DNA from: Aliiglaciecola lipolytica
Lineage (GTDB): Bacteria; Pseudomonadota; Gammaproteobacteria; Enterobacterales; Alteromonadaceae
Assembly: GCF_018860635.1 (NCBI RefSeq)
Contig: NZ_JAHKPT010000032.1
Coordinates: forward strand, 36,704 to 100,703
Reading direction: 5' to 3'
Length of the DNA: 64,000 bases
The translations under genes and the position numbers were made by a program. Within the stretch, counting starts at the first letter, position 1; every line of letters starts with the position of its first letter. The notes beneath the pieces are model-generated. The model was not told where the DNA came from, made no database searches, and worked only from the letters and a program-made list of their open reading frames with translations. Positions 52,162 through 60,535 of the stretch are shown here, piece after piece.

Positions 52162-53526
52162 CTATCGAATTACTAAATACAACGAGGTCTTACCACGTTG
52201 AACATTTAATGCTATTACACCCTGTGCTTCGTCCATTTGTCTGCGTAAGTCAGCTACTGTAGTTACTCTGGCTCTATTAACACCGACTATCACATCGCCA
52301 TCTTGCAAACCAATACTGGCTGCAGGTGAGCGGTTTTGTATTTCGGAGATAACCACACCATCGTTACCGCGCACGGTTTTACCATTAGTTAAGGTTGCTC
52401 CTTCCAAAGCCGGGTGGATTTCTCGGGCAGCAACCACTGCGCCAGTAGCATCACCAAGAGTGACGTCAATGTTACGAGATTTGCCTTTACGCATAATCGT
52501 TAATTCAACTTCAGAACCAGCACCCATAGTGCCTATTTTGGCGCGTAATTCCTGGAAGCTGCTAACCGCCAAACCGTTGATATGAGTGATAATATCGCCT
52601 GATTCTATGCCACCTTTTTCGGCTGCTGAATCTGGGCTAACTTCACTCACGAAGGCACCTTTATTGACGTCAAGGTTCATCGCATCTGCCAATCCAGCAT
52701 CTACATCTTGACCAATAACACCCAGTAAGCCACGACGAACCTCACCAAACTCAATAATTTGATCTACTAGGCTTTTCATCATGTTGCTCGGAATCGCAAA
52801 ACCGATACCTACGTTGCCACCGTTTGGTCCGAAAATAGCGGTATTGATACCAATTAACTCACCACGAAGGTTAACTAATGCACCACCAGAATTACCTCGG
52901 TTAATGGCCGCATCAGTTTGAATGAAGTCCTCGTAACCACCAATATTTAAACCAGAACGCCCTAATGCACTGACGATACCTGAGGTCACTGTTTGATTTA
53001 GACCAAAAGGGTTACCAATGGCTACAACAAAATCGCCAACTCGCAATTTATCAGAGTTTGCCAATGGAACGGCTTGTAAATCTTCAGCTTCAATTTGAAG
53101 CAAGGCGATATCACTTTGCTCATCAGCACCGAGTTTTTTGGCCTTTAACTCTCTACCATCTGTTAGTTTGACAGTAATTTCGTTGGCGTTGTCGACTACA
53201 TGATTATTAGTCACTACGTAGCCTTTTTTGGCATCAATGATGACCCCAGAGCCTAATCCTTTAAAAGGTCGTTCTTGAACTTGTTCATCTGAACCACCAA
53301 AAAAATGACGAAACATTTCAGGCACACGTTGCCTTGAAACTTGCGTGCCTTCTACTGCGATACTGACGATAGCTGGAGTGGTTTCCTCTAGCATCGGAGC
53401 CAAGGTCGGCACTTCATTTTTGTCGGAAGAAAAAAATGGTAACGCGGCGTTGGCCGACATAGCGATGGACGCTGCTCCAACAACAATAGCGGTGGTAAGT
53501 ATGAAACGATTAACAACTTTTTTCAT
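52162..53526 (-). CDS. degQ: Periplasmic serine protease DegQ/DegP type (Do)
   Basis: Protease and chaperone for unfolded envelope proteins; forms cage-like oligomers. The 454 residues have a signal peptide (1-27), a protease domain with His in VVTNNHVVDNA, Asp in DEQSDIALLQI and Ser in INRGNSGGALVNL, and two PDZ domains (~255-345 and ~365-450). Length and the short LA loop (PEMFRHFFGGSDEQVQ) favour DegQ over DegP. The ATG at 53526 has GGAGAC upstream. It lies upstream of degS as in E. coli, but with an intrinsic terminator between. Confidence 0.94.
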   Translation of the reverse strand: MKKVVNRFILTTAIVVGAASIAMSANAALPFFSSDKNEVPTLAPMLEETTPAIVSIAVEGTQVSRQRVPEMFRHFFGGSDEQVQERPFKGLGSGVIIDAKKGYVVTNNHVVDNANEITVKLTDGRELKAKKLGADEQSDIALLQIEAEDLQAVPLANSDKLRVGDFVVAIGNPFGLNQTVTSGIVSALGRSGLNIGGYEDFIQTDAAINRGNSGGALVNLRGELIGINTAIFGPNGGNVGIGFAIPSNMMKSLVDQIIEFGEVRRGLLGVIGQDVDAGLADAMNLDVNKGAFVSEVSPDSAAEKGGIESGDIITHINGLAVSSFQELRAKIGTMGAGSEVELTIMRKGKSRNIDVTLGDATGAVVAAREIHPALEGATLTNGKTVRGNDGVVISEIQNRSPAASIGLQDGDVIVGVNRARVTTVADLRRQMDEAQGVIALNVQRGKTSLYLVIR

Positions 53527-53842
53527 CGTAGATTTGTCTCCAAAGTATTCTACTAAAAATCAAATTAATGTAGTTAACCTAAACTCGGGATAAGAAGCGT
53601 TTATCAATCACACATTGTGCTTAACAATCTGCGCTATTGCTTAATAACTCGAAAAGTGGATATGCGCTCGATGATGAATTTGATGTATAAAGCGAAGTCA
53701 GTTTTCTTAGTTAATAGTGAACTATTACTGGAAGACACAACGACGCTAGACACAAAATACCATTATCGAGTTACCCTGCTTATCCCTAGTTCAGGTTCTT
53801 GAATCAAATGACCGTACAATGGTGCGCAAAGTTCAGATTTAA
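53527..53842. other. Gene-free stretch degQ-zapG (316 bp)
   Basis: Upstream region of degQ and downstream region of zapG, both on the minus strand. I searched by eye for a sigma-E promoter (GAACTT near -35) ahead of degQ and did not find one. A 61-codon frame on the plus strand (53617-53802) has no family resemblance and is not called. Confidence 0.5.
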
Positions 53843-54277
53843 TTACTTCTCGTCGACGACTTGCTTATTTTTTGCGTCAGTAAACAGTCCAGTCCTTTCA
53901 CCTGAAAAGTCTTTGGGTTGAAATTCAGTATTTTCAGATTTGCGTTTATGCTTAGATTGTTGATGACCGATATATACCGATGCCTGTTCACCAAAGTAAG
54001 TTAACTTTTCACCATCATCTGCCTGTGTTCTCTCAATCGCACTTTCAAATGCATCAAGTTGTTCTGATAAACTCTCACACTGATTTTGTAAAGCCGTTAC
54101 GATATCGCGAGTTTGACCAATGTGATCAGTGGCGTTTTGCGCCATCACTTCCCTAACTGTATTTTCGTTTTGTTTCGAATTTTGATCCGCTAATTTTCGA
54201 TCAGCAAAGAATTTTGAGATAAAAAATCCTAAAATCATGCCTACAACCAATAGCAATAACCCTACTATCCAGTCCAT
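53843..54277 (-). CDS. zapG: Z-ring-associated/cell-shape protein ZapG (YhcB, DUF1043)
   Basis: Inner-membrane protein linked to cell division and envelope synthesis in E. coli. The 144 residues have one N-terminal helix (residues 2-22, with the GMILGFFISKF pattern of the family) and a cytoplasmic coiled coil (~25-95), then a polar tail. The ATG at 54277 has GGAGAC upstream. It is divergent from zapE across 110 bp, the arrangement found in E. coli. Confidence 0.9.
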   Translation of the reverse strand: MDWIVGLLLLVVGMILGFFISKFFADRKLADQNSKQNENTVREVMAQNATDHIGQTRDIVTALQNQCESLSEQLDAFESAIERTQADDGEKLTYFGEQASVYIGHQQSKHKRKSENTEFQPKDFSGERTGLFTDAKNKQVVDEK

Positions 54278-54387
54278 AATGTCTCCAAATTGTATAAATG
54301 CTTTACTTAATCATACTCGCTTAGCAAACTATGCGGACAATTTTTTTTTGTTCAAGATGATTTAGTAACAATTTTTAATATTAGCGG

Positions 54388-55494
54388 ATGTATATGAAAA
54401 CGCCTTGGGAAAAATACCAACAGGACCTTAAAGAGCCTGAATTTCATTTCGATGCCGCTCAAGAGAACGCGGTAAAAGAATTACAACGACTATTTGATGA
54501 GCTAACACAGCCCCAAAAGAAACGCACTTGGAGAGTAAAGCTTGCCAGTAAATTTGGTAAAGGGATGCATAAGCCGAGTATCCAAGGGCTATATTTCTGG
54601 GGTGGTGTAGGGCGCGGCAAAACATACTTAGTGGACACGTTTTACGAGTGTTTACCGTTCAAAAATAAAATGCGTATTCACTTTCATCGATTTATGCATC
54701 GTGTACACGAAGAACTAAAATCCCTTGGTGGAGAAAGCGACCCGTTAAAGATTGTTGCGAATATTTTTGCAAAAGAAACCAAAGTCATCTGTTTTGATGA
54801 ATTTTTTGTGTCAGATATCACTGATGCGATGATTTTAGGTACTTTGATGCAAGAACTCTTTGCTCGCGGAATTTGTTTAGTGGCCACTTCCAATATCATT
54901 CCTGATGAGCTTTATCGTAATGGCTTACAACGGGCTAGATTCTTACCTGCGATTGAATTGATAAACCAAAATTGTCGAATAGTGAATGTAGACTCCGGTG
55001 TGGATTATCGAATGCGCACCTTGGAACAGGCCGAGATATTTCACTATCCATTAGATAAAGCTGCTAATCAAAACTTAGATAAGTACTTCGCACAACTAGC
55101 ACCTGAAATAGGGGGTATTAAACGGGATATTGAAATTGAAGGACGCAAAATCCCTTCGATTAAAGACGCGGATGGAATAGTGATGTTTGAATTTCGCGCC
55201 CTATGTGACGGTCCCCGTAGCCAAAATGATTACATGGAATTAAGTCAATGTTACCACACAGTGCTGTTGGCTAATGTTGAACAAATGGGCAAGGAAATTG
55301 ATGACGTTGCGCGACGATTCATTGCAATGGTTGATGAATTTTACGAACGAAATGTTAAGTTAATTATTTCTGCAGCTGTTCCAATGGAGCAATTATACAG
55401 TCAGGGACAATTAAATTTTGAGTTTAAACGCTGTTTAAGTCGGCTTAAAGAAATGCAGTCTCATGACTATTTAGCGACACAACATTTGCCCTAG
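54388..55494 (+). CDS. zapE: Cell division ATPase ZapE (AFG1 family)
   Basis: AFG1-like AAA+ ATPase that binds FtsZ and modulates the Z ring under low oxygen or stress. The 368 residues show TPWEKYQQDL at the start, Walker A YFWGGVGRGKTYLVDTFY near residue 76, Walker B VICFDEFFVSDITDAMI and sensor-type LVATSNIIPDELYRNGLQR. Met3 at 54394 is an equally possible start. Confidence 0.95.
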   Translation: MYMKTPWEKYQQDLKEPEFHFDAAQENAVKELQRLFDELTQPQKKRTWRVKLASKFGKGMHKPSIQGLYFWGGVGRGKTYLVDTFYECLPFKNKMRIHFHRFMHRVHEELKSLGGESDPLKIVANIFAKETKVICFDEFFVSDITDAMILGTLMQELFARGICLVATSNIIPDELYRNGLQRARFLPAIELINQNCRIVNVDSGVDYRMRTLEQAEIFHYPLDKAANQNLDKYFAQLAPEIGGIKRDIEIEGRKIPSIKDADGIVMFEFRALCDGPRSQNDYMELSQCYHTVLLANVEQMGKEIDDVARRFIAMVDEFYERNVKLIISAAVPMEQLYSQGQLNFEFKRCLSRLKEMQSHDYLATQHLP

Positions 55495-55560
55495 ACCCTC
55501 GATTTTAGGTAGAATTCGTTTAAATAGAAATTAAATCGATACAAGAAGAGCTGAATTACA

Positions 55561-56286
55561 ATGGGAAGAAAGTTCGAAGTTCGTAAAGTCGCTATGGCGA
55601 AAACAGCCGGAGCAAAAACTAAAGTTTATTCTAAATACGGTAAAGAAATTTATGTGGTAGCTAAAAACGGTGGGACCGATCCACAGGCCAATTTATCGCT
55701 ACGTAGATTAATTGATAAAGCTAAAAAAGACCAAGTTCCTAGTCATGTAATTGATAAAGCAATTGATAAAGCCGCCGGTGGTGCAGGTGAAGATTACGTG
55801 CCTGCAAGATATGAAGGTTTTGGTCCTGGTGGCTGCATGGTGATAGTTGATTGTCTAACCGATAATCATAATCGCACGATCACCGATGTACGTAATTGTT
55901 TTACAAAAACAGGTTCAAAATTGGGAGTTGAAGGAACAGTCGGCCACATGTTTGATCATCAAGCTGTGTTTGCGTTTCCAGGCGACGATGAAGATGCCGT
56001 TTTAGAAGTGTTAATGGAAGCAGATGTGGATGTAACAGAAGTTGAGTGTGAAGATGGTATTATTACTGTTTACGCTCCCCATACTGAATTCAACAGTACT
56101 CGCACAGCATTGACCGAAGACAATCCTGAAATTCAATTCGAGGCTGAAGAAATTACCTTTATCCCACAAACAGAATCAACCGTCAGTGGTGAGGATGTTG
56201 CTGTGTTTGATAAATTTATGGATATGCTAGAAGACTGCGACGATGTTCAACATGTTTATCACAATGCGGTTGTTGAACGTGAATGA
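55561..56286 (+). CDS. YebC/TACO1 family protein, YeeN-like branch
   Basis: Member of the YebC/PmpR/TACO1 family, 241 residues. These proteins have been described both as DNA-binding regulators and, more recently, as translation factors acting on ribosomes stalled at proline runs. Markers are [73 protein letters not shown] and the C-terminal [12 protein letters not shown]. The start MGRKFEVRK and the [16 protein letters not shown] segment place it nearer E. coli YeeN than YebC. It follows zapE by 66 bp and has its own terminator. Confidence 0.9.
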   Translation: MGRKFEVRKVAMAKTAGAKTKVYSKYGKEIYVVAKNGGTDPQANLSLRRLIDKAKKDQVPSHVIDKAIDKAAGGAGEDYVPARYEGFGPGGCMVIVDCLTDNHNRTITDVRNCFTKTGSKLGVEGTVGHMFDHQAVFAFPGDDEDAVLEVLMEADVDVTEVECEDGIITVYAPHTEFNSTRTALTEDNPEIQFEAEEITFIPQTESTVSGEDVAVFDKFMDMLEDCDDVQHVYHNAVVERE

Positions 56287-56355
56287 TGTTCATAGTAAAT
56301 AAGGTGTGTAAGGGAATTAGATAAGGCCATTACACTGAAATTTTACGATTAAAAG

Positions 56356-56385
56356 TGCCCTCGAAATATGAGGGCATTTTTGTTT
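56356..56385 (+). terminator. Rho-independent terminator after the YebC-family gene
   Basis: TGCCCTC (56356-56362) and GAGGGCA (56370-56376) form a 7-bp stem with a 7-nt loop, followed by TTTTTGTTT. It lies about 70 bp past the stop codon. Confidence 0.85.
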
Positions 56386-56583
56386 GCAATCTAACATTTT
56401 TCTTCACTTATTCACTCCAATGTAGCCGTTAAATCGAATAAATTTTTAGTGTGCTAGACAACCCGCCAAGATGCTTTGACGCCCTAGGGCGAAATCCCCT
56501 AACAGCTATGAATAACTGACCATGAATAACCCCGTGCCATGGGTTGGTATCCGTAAGAAGGGAGATTGACTCGCTACACAAAT

Positions 56584-56613
56584 AAAAAAGACCGACGGTT
56601 GGGCCGTCGGTCT
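56584..56613 (-). terminator. Rho-independent terminator after the lipoprotein gene
   Basis: AGACCGACGG (56589-56598) and CCGTCGGTCT (56604-56613) pair over 10 bp with a 5-nt loop. On the minus strand a run of T follows (A run at 56584-56588). It ends the receptor/lipoprotein unit 45 bp after the lipoprotein stop. Confidence 0.9.
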
Positions 56614-56657
56614 CTTAAATGTTTAAAGTTTGGGTGGAGGTTATCCACCCTTATAAC

Positions 56658-59600
56658 TTATCTTTCTCCCACTACCACTTCAAATGAGTTGCTATCATAG
56701 GGTGTATTGGCTTCAACGATTGCACCTGCGATTGGTGCAGTGTCAGCAGTATCTGCATTAGGATCCAATGAATTACCTACTGTATAGGTTTCAAAACTAT
56801 CGCTAAACACTTCAACTTCCGAACCTGAGTCTGATGAATACACTTTGAAATCATCAACCATCAAACCAAAAGCGGTTACATCACTGGTGCCGCCGATTCT
56901 AAAGAAGATTGTTTCAACCCCGCCTTGCACGCTACCTAAATCAGCGCTGGGTGAAGAGAACTCACCTTCAAAGGCGACTTGACCGTCAATGGTTACGGTA
57001 ACCAATGGGGCAACTGTATCGCTTGCAGCTGAAGCATCCCAAGAGATTTCGAAATCAATATCTTGACCTTCTTGGAAACCAGCAGTAGAACCGCCACCAC
57101 TAGAAGAACCATCAGCGCGTAGGTCGTAATCATCACCACTAATATCTAACGAGATATATGCCATAGCATTACTGGTACTGGTACTAGAGCCAAATATCGC
57201 TATTTGTGCGTCTTCAGATGGGTCTTCAGCCTTAGCGCCGGCTTCTCTTTGTACCGTCGCGGTGAATCTGCCTTTTACAATGGCATCATCAGGCTTAAAT
57301 CTTAACTCACCTGCATCTTCAGACGAGGAGTCAGTAATAATTGCAAACTGACTATTTTCCTCTGTACTACCCGTTTCCACCACAAAAGCTTCAAATGAGT
57401 TGCTATCGTATGGCGTACTGGCTTCAACGATTGCATCTGCGATTGGTGCAGTGTCAGCAGTATCTGCATTAGGATCTAACGAGTTACCAACTGTATAGCT
57501 TTCAAAATCGTCAGTAAATACTTCAACTTCTGAACCTGAGTCTGATGAGTAAACCGTAAAGTCATCAACAAGCAAACCAAAAGCGGTTACATCACTGGTG
57601 CCGCCGATTCTAAAGAAGATAGTTTCAACTCCGCCTTGCACGCTACCTAGATCTGCGCTGGGTGAAGAGAACTCACCTTCAAAGGCGACTTGACCGTCAA
57701 TGGTAACAGTAACCAGTGGCGCAACAGTGTCACTTGCCGATGTTGCATCCCAAGAGATTTCGAAATCAATATCTTGACCTTCTTGGAAACCAGCAGTAGA
57801 ACCGCCACCACTAGAAGAACCATCAGCGCGTAGGTCGTAATCATCACCACTAATATCTAGTGAGATATATGCCATTGCGTTACTAGTACTGGTACTAGAG
57901 CCAAATATCGCTATTTGTGCATCTTCAGATGGGTCTTCAGCCTTAGCGCCCGCTTCTCTTTGTATCGTTGCGGTCATTCTACCTTTCAAAATAGCTTCAT
58001 CAGGCTTATAGCGCAGTTCGCCCGCATCTTCAGTTGAAGAGTCGGTGATTCTAACAGCCTTGTCTGAGCCGGTGTCGACCACTATGGTACCGTTTATAGT
58101 GATGACTAGTTCCGCGGTAGTGCCATCGACAGATTCAATGGTAATGGTATCGGTTTCACGTTGGCCTACTTCAAGGGCTGCGATTGTTGGATCGGCAGTA
58201 TCAAGGGTATAAGTCCATGAACCATCTTCTAGTATTGTCAGCACGCCGTAAGTGCCTGTAATCGTGGATTCAATGATAAAGGCTTCACCTGCATCTGGAT
58301 CGATCACGCTCACAGTACCTGTTAAGGGCACAGTGGTATCGCTTGCAACAGTAGCTGTCAAATCGAAGAAAGCTGCAGGAGTAGGCTCTGCAGAGCCATC
58401 GCCTACATCAAATACTACAACTTCAGAGTAGATAGCTAAACCGTAAAGGCTGCTGTCACCATTTAATGTATCGCCTTCATCATAATTTTCAAAATCATCT
58501 TCAAATACACTTACAGTGCCATCTGTGTCGGAATACACTTCAATGTTATCAACATAGAAAGAACCAAAAGGAATCGTTCTGCTGTTATCACCAAATCTGA
58601 ATTGGATAACTTGCACACCATCTGCAAACCATTGGTCTAAATCTGTGAAATCTGAATCAACAACGGCCGCTGTTGAGAAAGAACCACCACCGATAACTTC
58701 ACCGTCGATAGTGACTGTTAATTGTTCAGCAGCGTCCAAATCCCAAGCAATTTCAACATTATAAAACTGCTCTTCCACGAATGGGGCAGTAATCATGATG
58801 CCGGGGTAATCGTCACTATCGGTGTTACGCACTAAGAAGCGTGGGTCGATAGGATTGCCGTCAGCGTCAGTTTGGCTTCCTTGAATACGTAAATCAATGA
58901 GCGACTCACTAGAACTTCCAGATGAGCCATAAAGTGAGATATACGCATCTTTATTATTGCCATCGCTACCAAGTGCCGCTTCTTTAGAGAACGACGCGCT
59001 AAGCTTACCTTGACGTAAATTATTCACGGCAAATCTAATCTCACCTGTGTCATCACCGGTATCGGAAATTTTAACCACTTGAGTAAGCGCTGCAATACGA
59101 ACGTCGATATCGGCAGTGGTACCATCAATGGTTGATATAGTGATGATATCGTTGACTGAGCTGCCTACTTCAAGGCTAGCCACTGTGTCATTTGTGGTAT
59201 CAACTGTATAAGACCATTCACCATCTTCGGTAATACTGAAAGTTCCATAATCAAGTACGACGTCTGTTTGCGCAATGAAAGCGTCTTCTTCAAAATTGGG
59301 ATCTGTGACTGTTGCCGACGCTGTATAAGTGTCAGTTTCAGTATTTTGTACAGTAGCACTCAATACACCACCGATGATTGCTACAACAGGATCGTTATTG
59401 TAACCAACTGCTGCACCGATTGCGTCTAGTAGACTTACGTCAACATCACTCGCAACTTCGGAGGTAGTTTGCAGGTTGGTTTGCGCCATTTCAAATGCAT
59501 CTAAGGTAGCTTCGGAATAGGTACCGTCAGCGATGTCAGCAACAAGGTCAGCTAAAATCGCAGCCAAATCTTTATCGGCATCGTCAGCATCTAACTGTGA

Positions 59601-60440
59601 CAAAAGGGCTAATACTGAACCATATCTGTCGGCATTATCTGCTCCATCTGCACCAAGGGCATCGACCCCCACTGTTGTAGGCGCAACTTCTGTTACATCA
59701 AAACGAATGCCAAAACGGGCATTAATCGCATCAATCACAGTAGCAAAACTATTTAAATCAGCGCCTGCTGATTGCACCGCCATTTCAGTCAAAGGAGAGA
59801 CAACATAGGTAGGTGGTGGCTGTACCACGCCATTCTCATCAATTATATTTTCAACAACATCCACCACAGCTCTTAGCATTGGTGCATCTAAAATTTCACC
59901 TGTTGATTCGTCGGTATAAGTACCACCAGTACAGGAAACAAGACCGTAGCCTTCAAAATGAACGTCGCTAAAGGTTACTTCACCTGTATCTGCTGTCGTT
60001 GCGGTGGCTTGTGCAGGGGAGACTGCCGCACCATCATCATCTATTGCAAATATGTCGCAGCTTGCGCCACTTACAGGGCCCTTCACTACGTTAGCAGTGA
60101 CATTTAAAGTCGGGTTTATCATCGGAGTGGATGCACCCACGCCTTCAGTGAAACCTGCGTTATCGGTATAATTAGCAGACACAGAGACAACCGTACCTTC
60201 GTCTGCTTCGGTAATAGTATAAGTATCGCCAGTTACGCCTGTAGACCAGGCATAAGTGATCTCGCCATCAATTCCATCTGCATCAGTCACCGTTGCTGAT
60301 AGTGTGGCACCGGCAAAAAAATCACTACCGGAGATTGCGACACTTCCGCGAGTATTGCCATCCAACTCAGCCTTATCATCACCGGTACAACCAACCAAGG
60401 CTGTGGCGACAACAAGGGGTATAAGTTTTTTCTTAAACAT
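56658..60440 (-). CDS. Large modular surface lipoprotein (VCBS-type and LamG-like modules)
   Basis: 1260 residues. The signal peptide ends in the lipobox LVGC (Cys18). Residues ~25-105 look Ig-like; ~110-350 are an unknown domain seen in other marine lipoproteins; ~350-450 and ~690-790 match VCBS/cadherin-like repeats (YGTFSITEDGEWSYTVDT; YGVLTILEDGSWTYTLDT). Three jellyroll or LamG-like modules follow each other at ~455-690, ~797-1017 and ~1034-1254. The last two are nearly identical, a 711-bp tandem duplication. Such modules often bind carbohydrate, which is inference here. It lies 95 bp downstream of the TonB-dependent receptor, with AGGAG before the ATG, and probably serves it as a surface capture protein. 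Confidence 0.82.
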   Translation of the reverse strand: MFKKKLIPLVVATALVGCTGDDKAELDGNTRGSVAISGSDFFAGATLSATVTDADGIDGEITYAWSTGVTGDTYTITEADEGTVVSVSANYTDNAGFTEGVGASTPMINPTLNVTANVVKGPVSGASCDIFAIDDDGAAVSPAQATATTADTGEVTFSDVHFEGYGLVSCTGGTYTDESTGEILDAPMLRAVVDVVENIIDENGVVQPPPTYVVSPLTEMAVQSAGADLNSFATVIDAINARFGIRFDVTEVAPTTVGVDALGADGADNADRYGSVLALLSQLDADDADKDLAAILADLVADIADGTYSEATLDAFEMAQTNLQTTSEVASDVDVSLLDAIGAAVGYNNDPVVAIIGGVLSATVQNTETDTYTASATVTDPNFEEDAFIAQTDVVLDYGTFSITEDGEWSYTVDTTNDTVASLEVGSSVNDIITISTIDGTTADIDVRIAALTQVVKISDTGDDTGEIRFAVNNLRQGKLSASFSKEAALGSDGNNKDAYISLYGSSGSSSESLIDLRIQGSQTDADGNPIDPRFLVRNTDSDDYPGIMITAPFVEEQFYNVEIAWDLDAAEQLTVTIDGEVIGGGSFSTAAVVDSDFTDLDQWFADGVQVIQFRFGDNSRTIPFGSFYVDNIEVYSDTDGTVSVFEDDFENYDEGDTLNGDSSLYGLAIYSEVVVFDVGDGSAEPTPAAFFDLTATVASDTTVPLTGTVSVIDPDAGEAFIIESTITGTYGVLTILEDGSWTYTLDTADPTIAALEVGQRETDTITIESVDGTTAELVITINGTIVVDTGSDKAVRITDSSTEDAGELRYKPDEAILKGRMTATIQREAGAKAEDPSEDAQIAIFGSSTSTSNAMAYISLDISGDDYDLRADGSSSGGGSTAGFQEGQDIDFEISWDATSASDTVAPLVTVTIDGQVAFEGEFSSPSADLGSVQGGVETIFFRIGGTSDVTAFGLLVDDFTVYSSDSGSEVEVFTDDFESYTVGNSLDPNADTADTAPIADAIVEASTPYDSNSFEAFVVETGSTEENSQFAIITDSSSEDAGELRFKPDDAIVKGRFTATVQREAGAKAEDPSEDAQIAIFGSSTSTSNAMAYISLDISGDDYDLRADGSSSGGGSTAGFQEGQDIDFEISWDASAASDTVAPLVTVTIDGQVAFEGEFSSPSADLGSVQGGVETIFFRIGGTSDVTAFGLMVDDFKVYSSDSGSEVEVFSDSFETYTVGNSLDPNADTADTAPIAGAIVEANTPYDSNSFEVVVGER
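56678..57341. repeat. Internal tandem duplication, copy nearest the C-terminus
   Basis: This segment matches 57389-58052 with a constant offset of 711 bp (237 codons). Long identical tracts are visible, for example around 57061-57200 versus 57772-57911. It encodes residues ~1034-1254 of the lipoprotein. Confidence 0.92.
57389..58052. repeat. Internal tandem duplication, upstream copy
   Basis: Partner of 56678-57341 at an exact 711-bp shift. Differences are scattered and many are silent, so the copies have been kept similar by recent duplication or gene conversion. It encodes residues ~797-1017. Confidence 0.92.
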
Positions 60441-60472
60441 GCTTTCTACTCCTGAAAATTATTCTTTTATAT

Positions 60473-60525
60473 TGCATAGTTAGGTAACAAAATTGATTAA
60501 TTGTTAGGTATGTCCTAACTATGCA
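60473..60525 (-). promoter_or_regulatory. Possible two-state hairpin between receptor and lipoprotein genes
   Basis: On the minus strand TGCATAGTTAGG (60525-60514) can pair over 12 bp with CCTAACTATGCA (60484-60473). The same left arm can instead form a short hairpin, GTTAGG (60519-60514) with CCTAAC (60508-60503), across a 5-nt loop. The two folds exclude each other. The element lies between the receptor stop and the AGGAG site of the lipoprotein. It may set the ratio of the two proteins or protect the mRNA; this is inference. Confidence 0.5.
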
Positions 60526-60535
60526 TTGTGCGTGA

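Larger units (their letters stand above)
56287..56657. other. Intergenic region between convergent genes (371 bp)
   Basis: Holds two terminators, listed separately, and about 200 bp between them with no gene. In that part are the 12-bp palindrome CGCCCTAGGGCG (56480-56491) and two ATGAATAAC copies 14 bp apart (56508 and 56522). I cannot assign any of these a role. Confidence 0.5.

Noticed and set aside
53527..53640. Sigma-E promoter ahead of degQ
   Set aside because: No GAACTT-type -35 with a suitable -10 was found on the minus strand.
53617..53802. 61-codon frame between degQ and zapG
   Set aside because: No ribosome site, no recognisable motif and low-complexity composition.
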